Program-made: the position numbers and the translations under genes
The notes under the pieces: model-generated
What the model was told of the DNA's origin: nothing
Databases searched by the model: none
Seen by the model: only the letters and a program-made list of their open reading frames with translations
Part shown: one piece after another, positions 7,204 through 10,067 of the stretch
How the letters are laid out: every line of letters starts with the position of its first letter
Position numbering within the stretch: position 1 is the first letter of the stretch
NCBI GenBank assembly: GCA_018065165.1
Contig: JAGHTV010000050.1
Location: forward strand, 1-10,067
Direction: 5' to 3'
Length of the DNA: 10,067 nt
Source: Candidatus Sodaliphilus fimicaballi
Lineage (GTDB): Bacteria; Bacteroidota; Bacteroidia; Bacteroidales; Muribaculaceae

Positions 7204-7290
7204 AATCGGGTCAAAATTAGTGATTTTTTAGTAATTATCGGGTCAAAACGAACCGAAAAATTACAAAAATAGCCCGTTTTTGACCCGATT
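7204..7290. promoter_or_regulatory. Three operator-like repeats (ATCGGGTCAAAA) upstream of fic
   Basis: The 12-mer ATCGGGTCAAAA occurs at 7205-7216 and 7237-7248 on the + strand, and inverted at 7278-7289. A fourth, weaker relative (TCGGGAAAAA) lies at 7303-7312. Copies 1 and 2 start 32 bp apart, about three helical turns; copies 2 and 3 are about 41 bp apart between centres, about four turns. This phasing would place bound proteins on the same face of the DNA. The sites lie 15-100 bp before the fic start. The winged helix of the Fic protein is the obvious candidate ligand, but this is inference. Confidence 0.8.
7212..7271 (-). promoter_or_regulatory. Candidate promoters of the fic-alkD unit
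   Basis: Two TAnnTTTG boxes read on the - strand: TAATTTTG (7219-7212) and TATTTTTG (7271-7264). The first lies 22 bp before the fic ATG and shares its TTTTG with operator copy 1. A TTTTG within operator copy 2 (7248-7244) could be its upstream box, though the 24-bp spacing is longer than usual. The second box has no visible TTG at the right distance. If the first is used, an operator copy covers each promoter element. Confidence 0.45.
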
Positions 7291-7336
7291 TCTTCTTGAA
7301 TGTCGGGAAAAATACAGGTTTGCATCACCTTTGGAT

Positions 7337-7354
7337 AAAAACCCCGAGAGGGGG
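7337..7354 (-). terminator. Possible weak intrinsic terminator facing fic
   Basis: Read on the - strand, CCCC, TCTC or TCTCG, GGGG is followed directly by TTTTT (7341-7337). The stem is only about four GC pairs, so the site is weak. It would stop stray - strand transcription coming from the ATPase region before it enters the fic promoter region. On the + strand the same hairpin lies in untranscribed DNA between the divergent promoters. Confidence 0.3.
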
Positions 7355-7430
7355 ATAGCTATAAAACTTAAGCCCCATGCTAGGATTCTTTTTCTTGTAT
7401 ATACGGTGTATTAAGTCAAAATCATGTCAT

Positions 7431-7467
7431 TTTGCAATTGAATTGCCGAAAATATACCGTACCTTTG
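7431..7467 (+). promoter_or_regulatory. Promoter of the P1B ATPase gene with a palindrome over the upstream box
   Basis: TTG (7438-7440) and TACCTTTG (7460-7467, matching TAnnTTTG) are 19 bp apart, a good Bacteroidetes promoter with a predicted start near 7474 and a short leader of about 13 bp. A perfect palindrome, GCAATT-G-AATTGC (7434-7446), covers the upstream box. A second pair of near-inverted elements, TACGGTGTA (7402-7410) and TATACCGTA (7453-7461, one mismatch in nine), brackets the region and touches the TACCTTTG box. Both could bind a metal-responsive repressor; no regulator gene is in the window. Confidence 0.6.
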
Positions 7468-7486
7468 CAACGCAAAAGATTTTATT

Positions 7487-9403
7487 ATGAACAAGAAACA
7501 ACGCAAAATGCTGTGTCGCATTATCGTTAGTGCCGTTCTCACAGCAATTTTCTCTATACTTCCCGTCGACGGTTGGCTCCAGTTGGCCCTCTTTGTCGGC
7601 GTTTACATCCTCATTGGTTACGACATCCTGCGCAAGGCCTTTCGTGGCATGCTCAACCGTCGTGTGTTCGACGAGAACTTCCTCATGGTCGTAGCTACGC
7701 TGGGTGCATTCTCGCTGGCAATATACGAGCAGCACAATGGTCAGGAGGGTGACTTCACCGAGGCTATAGCCGTGATGCTCCTGTACCAGGTGGGCGAGTT
7801 CTTCCAGAGCTACGCCGTGGGTCGCAGCCGCAAGAACATATCGTCACTCATGGACATACGCCCCGACTATGCCAATATTGAAGACGAAACGGGCGACATT
7901 GAGCAGGTCGACCCCGACGATGTTGAGGTGGGACAGACTATTATCGTGCGTCCAGGCGAGAAGGTGCCCATCGATGGTGTGGTCATCGAGGGCGAGTCAA
8001 CCCTCAACACTGCCGCACTCACTGGCGAGTCACTGCCACGCAGCATCGCTGTGGGCGAGGAGGTGGTGAGCGGCAGCATCAACATGACCGGCGTTCTCAA
8101 AATCAAGACTACCAAGGAGTTTGGCGAGTCAACCGTTTCTAAGATACTCGAGCTGGTCGAGGACAGCGCTTCGCACAAGAGTAAGAGTGAGGACTTCATC
8201 GCCCGCTTTGCCCGCGTCTATACCCCCGCCGTGTGCTACGGTGCACTGGCTCTGGCCCTGCTGCCCCCGTTGGCAATGCTCGTCATGGGCAACGCCCCCG
8301 AGTGGGAGACATGGATTTACCGTGCCCTCACGTTCCTCGTCATCAGTTGCCCGTGTGCGTTGGTAGTGAGCATCCCGCTGTCGTTCTTTGCCGGCATAGG
8401 CGGAGCGAGCCGTCAGGGTGTGCTCGACAAGGGAGCCAACATACTCGACTGGCTTGCCCGTGTCAAAACCGTGGTGATGGACAAGACCGGCACGCTCACG
8501 TTGGGCGTCTTTGAGGTTACCGCCATGCACGACGGCCACGACCACGATAAGGAAGACGAGCAGGAGAAGCAACGCCTCATCGAGATAGCCGCACTGGTCG
8601 AGTGTGCCTCATCGCACCCCATCAGCAAGAGCATACAGCGCGCCTATGGCAAGGTCATTGACCACAGTCGCGTGAGCGACATCAAGGAAGTGAGCGGTCA
8701 GGGCATTACTGCCGTTGTCGACGGCCAGCAGGTGGCTGTAGGCAACGAGACGCTCATGCACTCTATGGGCATCGAGAGCTGCCATTGCCACATGTCAGGC
8801 ACACTGGTACACATCGCCATCGATGGAGTCTATGCTGGACACATCGTGCTGGGCGACCTCGTCAAGCCACACGCCCGCGAGGCCATTCAGGCCATGCGTG
8901 AGGCAGGCGTCACCCGCACCGTGATGCTCACTGGCGATAGCGACAAGGTGGCTCGTGAGGTAACAGGCAAGCTAGGCATCGACACCGTATATAGCCAGCT
9001 CCTTCCTGCCGACAAGGTGACACGCATCGAGCAACTGCTCGCCACCGCTGGCAAGGGCGAGAAGGTAGCATTTGTGGGCGACGGCATGAACGACGCACCC
9101 GTTCTCTCGCGTGCCGACATAGGCATCGCCATGGGCGGAGTGGGTAGCGACGCAGCCATCGAGGCTGCCGATGTCGTGCTCATGGACGACGAACCCCTCA
9201 AGATATCTAAGGCCATACGCATGGCACGCAAGACCATGCGCATCGTGTGGCAAAACATCATCATGACCTTCGGCGTCAAGGGCGTATGCCTCGCCCTGGG
9301 AGCAGTAGGCATTGCCAACATGTGGCTCGCCATCTTTGCCGACACCGGCATCATGATCATCGCCGTCCTCAACGCCATCCGCGCCATGCGTTTCAAAGAC
9401 TAA
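7487..9403 (+). CDS. P1B-type heavy-metal ATPase (Zn/Cd/Pb exporter, ZntA/CadA-like)
   Basis: A protein of 638 residues that uses ATP to move divalent metal out of the cytosol. All catalytic marks are present: TGES (179-182, actuator domain), CPC in TM6 (288-290), DKTGTLT with phosphorylated D332, HP with H377 in the SSHP motif, TGDSD, and GDGMNDAP (from G531). In the last two helices K598 and the ADTG motif with D619 match the metal site of the Zn/Cd/Pb subgroup (P1B-2). The protein starts almost at TM1 and has no N-terminal CxxC metal-binding domain, so it is shorter than ZntA (about 730). Two possible metal-binding patches sit in the nucleotide-binding region: HDGHDHD (348-354) just after the phosphorylation motif, and CHCHM (432-436). 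It has its own promoter and is divergent from fic. With the RND system on the left it could form a two-step export route. Confidence 0.95.
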   Translation: MNKKQRKMLCRIIVSAVLTAIFSILPVDGWLQLALFVGVYILIGYDILRKAFRGMLNRRVFDENFLMVVATLGAFSLAIYEQHNGQEGDFTEAIAVMLLYQVGEFFQSYAVGRSRKNISSLMDIRPDYANIEDETGDIEQVDPDDVEVGQTIIVRPGEKVPIDGVVIEGESTLNTAALTGESLPRSIAVGEEVVSGSINMTGVLKIKTTKEFGESTVSKILELVEDSASHKSKSEDFIARFARVYTPAVCYGALALALLPPLAMLVMGNAPEWETWIYRALTFLVISCPCALVVSIPLSFFAGIGGASRQGVLDKGANILDWLARVKTVVMDKTGTLTLGVFEVTAMHDGHDHDKEDEQEKQRLIEIAALVECASSHPISKSIQRAYGKVIDHSRVSDIKEVSGQGITAVVDGQQVAVGNETLMHSMGIESCHCHMSGTLVHIAIDGVYAGHIVLGDLVKPHAREAIQAMREAGVTRTVMLTGDSDKVAREVTGKLGIDTVYSQLLPADKVTRIEQLLATAGKGEKVAFVGDGMNDAPVLSRADIGIAMGGVGSDAAIEAADVVLMDDEPLKISKAIRMARKTMRIVWQNIIMTFGVKGVCLALGAVGIANMWLAIFADTGIMIIAVLNAIRAMRFKD

Positions 9404-9422
9404 CCACCCAACAATACCTCAC

Positions 9423-9460
9423 CACAGTACCCCCGCCACAGTGACCCTCCCCGTCACAGT
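9423..9460 (+). repeat. Short CACAGT repeats between the ATPase gene and the large array
   Basis: CACAGT occurs three times, at 9423-9428, 9437-9442 and 9455-9460, each followed by a C-rich stretch. The last copy runs straight into the first large repeat unit (CACAGTGCCCGACGG). It occupies the place of the sequence ATTGTGCCCGACGG seen before later units, so this looks like a diverged left edge of the array. There is no clear U-rich terminator directly after the ATPase stop. Confidence 0.5.
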
Positions 9461-9461
9461 G

Positions 9462-10067
9462 CCCGACGGCTCCGTCGTCGGGGTTGCATCAAGTAGGCGT
9501 TATCGTGTCGCTACGGTTTTCTGTGGTTTATTCAAGAATGGCAGCATCGTGCCGTTATCCGTGTGGCTGTGCTTGTTAGGCGTCATTGTGCCCGACGGCT
9601 CCGTCGTCGGGGTTGTATCAGGTAGGCGCCATCGTGCCGCTACCGTTTTCTGTGGTTTGTTCAAGGATGGCGCCATCGTCCCTCATCCGTATGGCTGTGC
9701 TTGTTAGGCGTTATCGTGTCCGACGGCTCCGTCGTCGGGGTTGCATCAAGTAGGCGTTATCGTGTAGCTACAGTTTTCCCCGTGGTTTATTCAATGATGG
9801 CACCACCGTTCCTCATCCATATGGCTGTGCTTGTTAGGCGTTATTGTGCCCCACGGCTCCGTCGTAGGGGTTGTATCAAGTAGTCACCACCGTACCGCTA
9901 CAGTTTTCTGCTGTTTATTCAAGGTAGTCGTCATTGTTCCTCATCCGTATGGCTGTACTTGTTAGGCGTTATTGTGCCCGACGCCTCCGTCGTCGGGGTT
10001 GTATCAGGTAGGCACCACCGTGCCGCTACAGTTTTCTGCGGTTTATTCAAGGATGGCGTGATTGTTC
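9462..10067 (+). repeat. Tandem repeat array, at least five units of 128-130 bp, runs off the window
   Basis: Units begin at 9462, 9591, 9719, 9849 and 9977, with spacings 129, 128, 130 and 128; the fifth is cut by the window end. Each starts with a hairpin of type CCCGACG, a 7-nt loop, CGTCGGG, followed by GGTTG(C/T)ATCA, a GTTTTCTG(T/C)(G/T)GTTTATTCAAG stretch, and a CCTCATCCGTATGGCTGTGCTTGTTAGGCG end. Units differ by scattered substitutions and single-base indels. Within units a GGCG(T/C)(T/C)AT(T/C)GTGCC core recurs about every 38-46 bp, so a unit may be three diverged sub-units. One + frame stays open over units 1-2 (from 9441), but indels break it at 9705-9707 and no minus frame is open, so I judge the array non-coding. 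There is no further gene from 9404 to the window end. Confidence 0.9.

Noticed and set aside
7110..7328. Small minus-strand reading frame over the fic start
   Set aside because: It overlaps the fic coding region in another frame and the operator repeats, and resembles no protein I know.
7415..7421. GTCAAAA near the ATPase promoter as a fourth Fic operator
   Set aside because: Only seven bases match the 12-mer and the ATCGG half is missing, so it is likely chance in AT-rich DNA.
9441..9883. Repeat protein encoded by the tandem array (frames from 9441 and 9701 with similar VxDGSVVGV peptides)
   Set aside because: Unit lengths of 128 and 130 break the frame, stops occur inside units, and no single start-to-stop gene spans the array. 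The similar peptides follow simply from the DNA repeat.
9462..10067. CRISPR array
   Set aside because: The whole unit repeats; there are no unique spacers between short constant repeats, and the period of about 128 bp is too long.

Overview
The window looks like a chromosome segment from a Bacteroidales bacterium, perhaps of a gut or rumen family such as Muribaculaceae or Prevotellaceae; the family is a guess. The reasons are the Bacteroidetes-type promoters (TTG and TAnnTTTG), the lack of clear Shine-Dalgarno sequences before most starts, and the flavour of the proteins.

Left part (1-4680, + strand): a three-gene tripartite efflux operon. It holds the end of a periplasmic adaptor with a His-rich tail, a complete CusA/CzcA-type RND pump, and a TolC-type outer-membrane channel with a signal peptide. 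A strong hairpin sits between pump and channel genes, and the pump ends in an Ala-Asn tail encoded by a hexamer repeat.

Middle (4681-7330): a small, mostly AT-richer block of defence or stress-type genes. A type II toxin-antitoxin pair (antitoxin plus YafQ-like mRNA interferase) has its own promoter, with a dyad lying exactly between the two promoter boxes. A bidirectional terminator separates it from a convergent two-gene unit on the - strand: a Fic-family protein with an N-terminal winged helix, then an AlkD-like DNA glycosylase 9 bp downstream. The Fic protein keeps the autoinhibitory motif but has Gln in place of the catalytic His. Upstream of fic are three copies of ATCGGGTCAAAA (two direct, one inverted), two of which overlap promoter-like boxes, suggesting autoregulation.

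Right part (7331-10067): a Zn/Cd/Pb-type P1B ATPase without an N-terminal metal-binding domain, but with His-rich and Cys/His-rich patches in the cytosolic loop. It is driven by a promoter that contains a perfect 13-bp palindrome. Beyond it lies a non-coding array of at least five tandem units of 128-130 bp that runs off the window. Each unit holds a GC-rich hairpin and appears to be built from three diverged sub-units of about 43 bp.

Together, the RND system (periplasm to outside) and the P-type ATPase (cytosol to periplasm) could form a two-stage metal export route, with the toxin-antitoxin and Fic/AlkD genes inserted between them. The most unexplained items are the repeat array and the Fic module (degenerate catalytic motif, repeated operator, AlkD partner).
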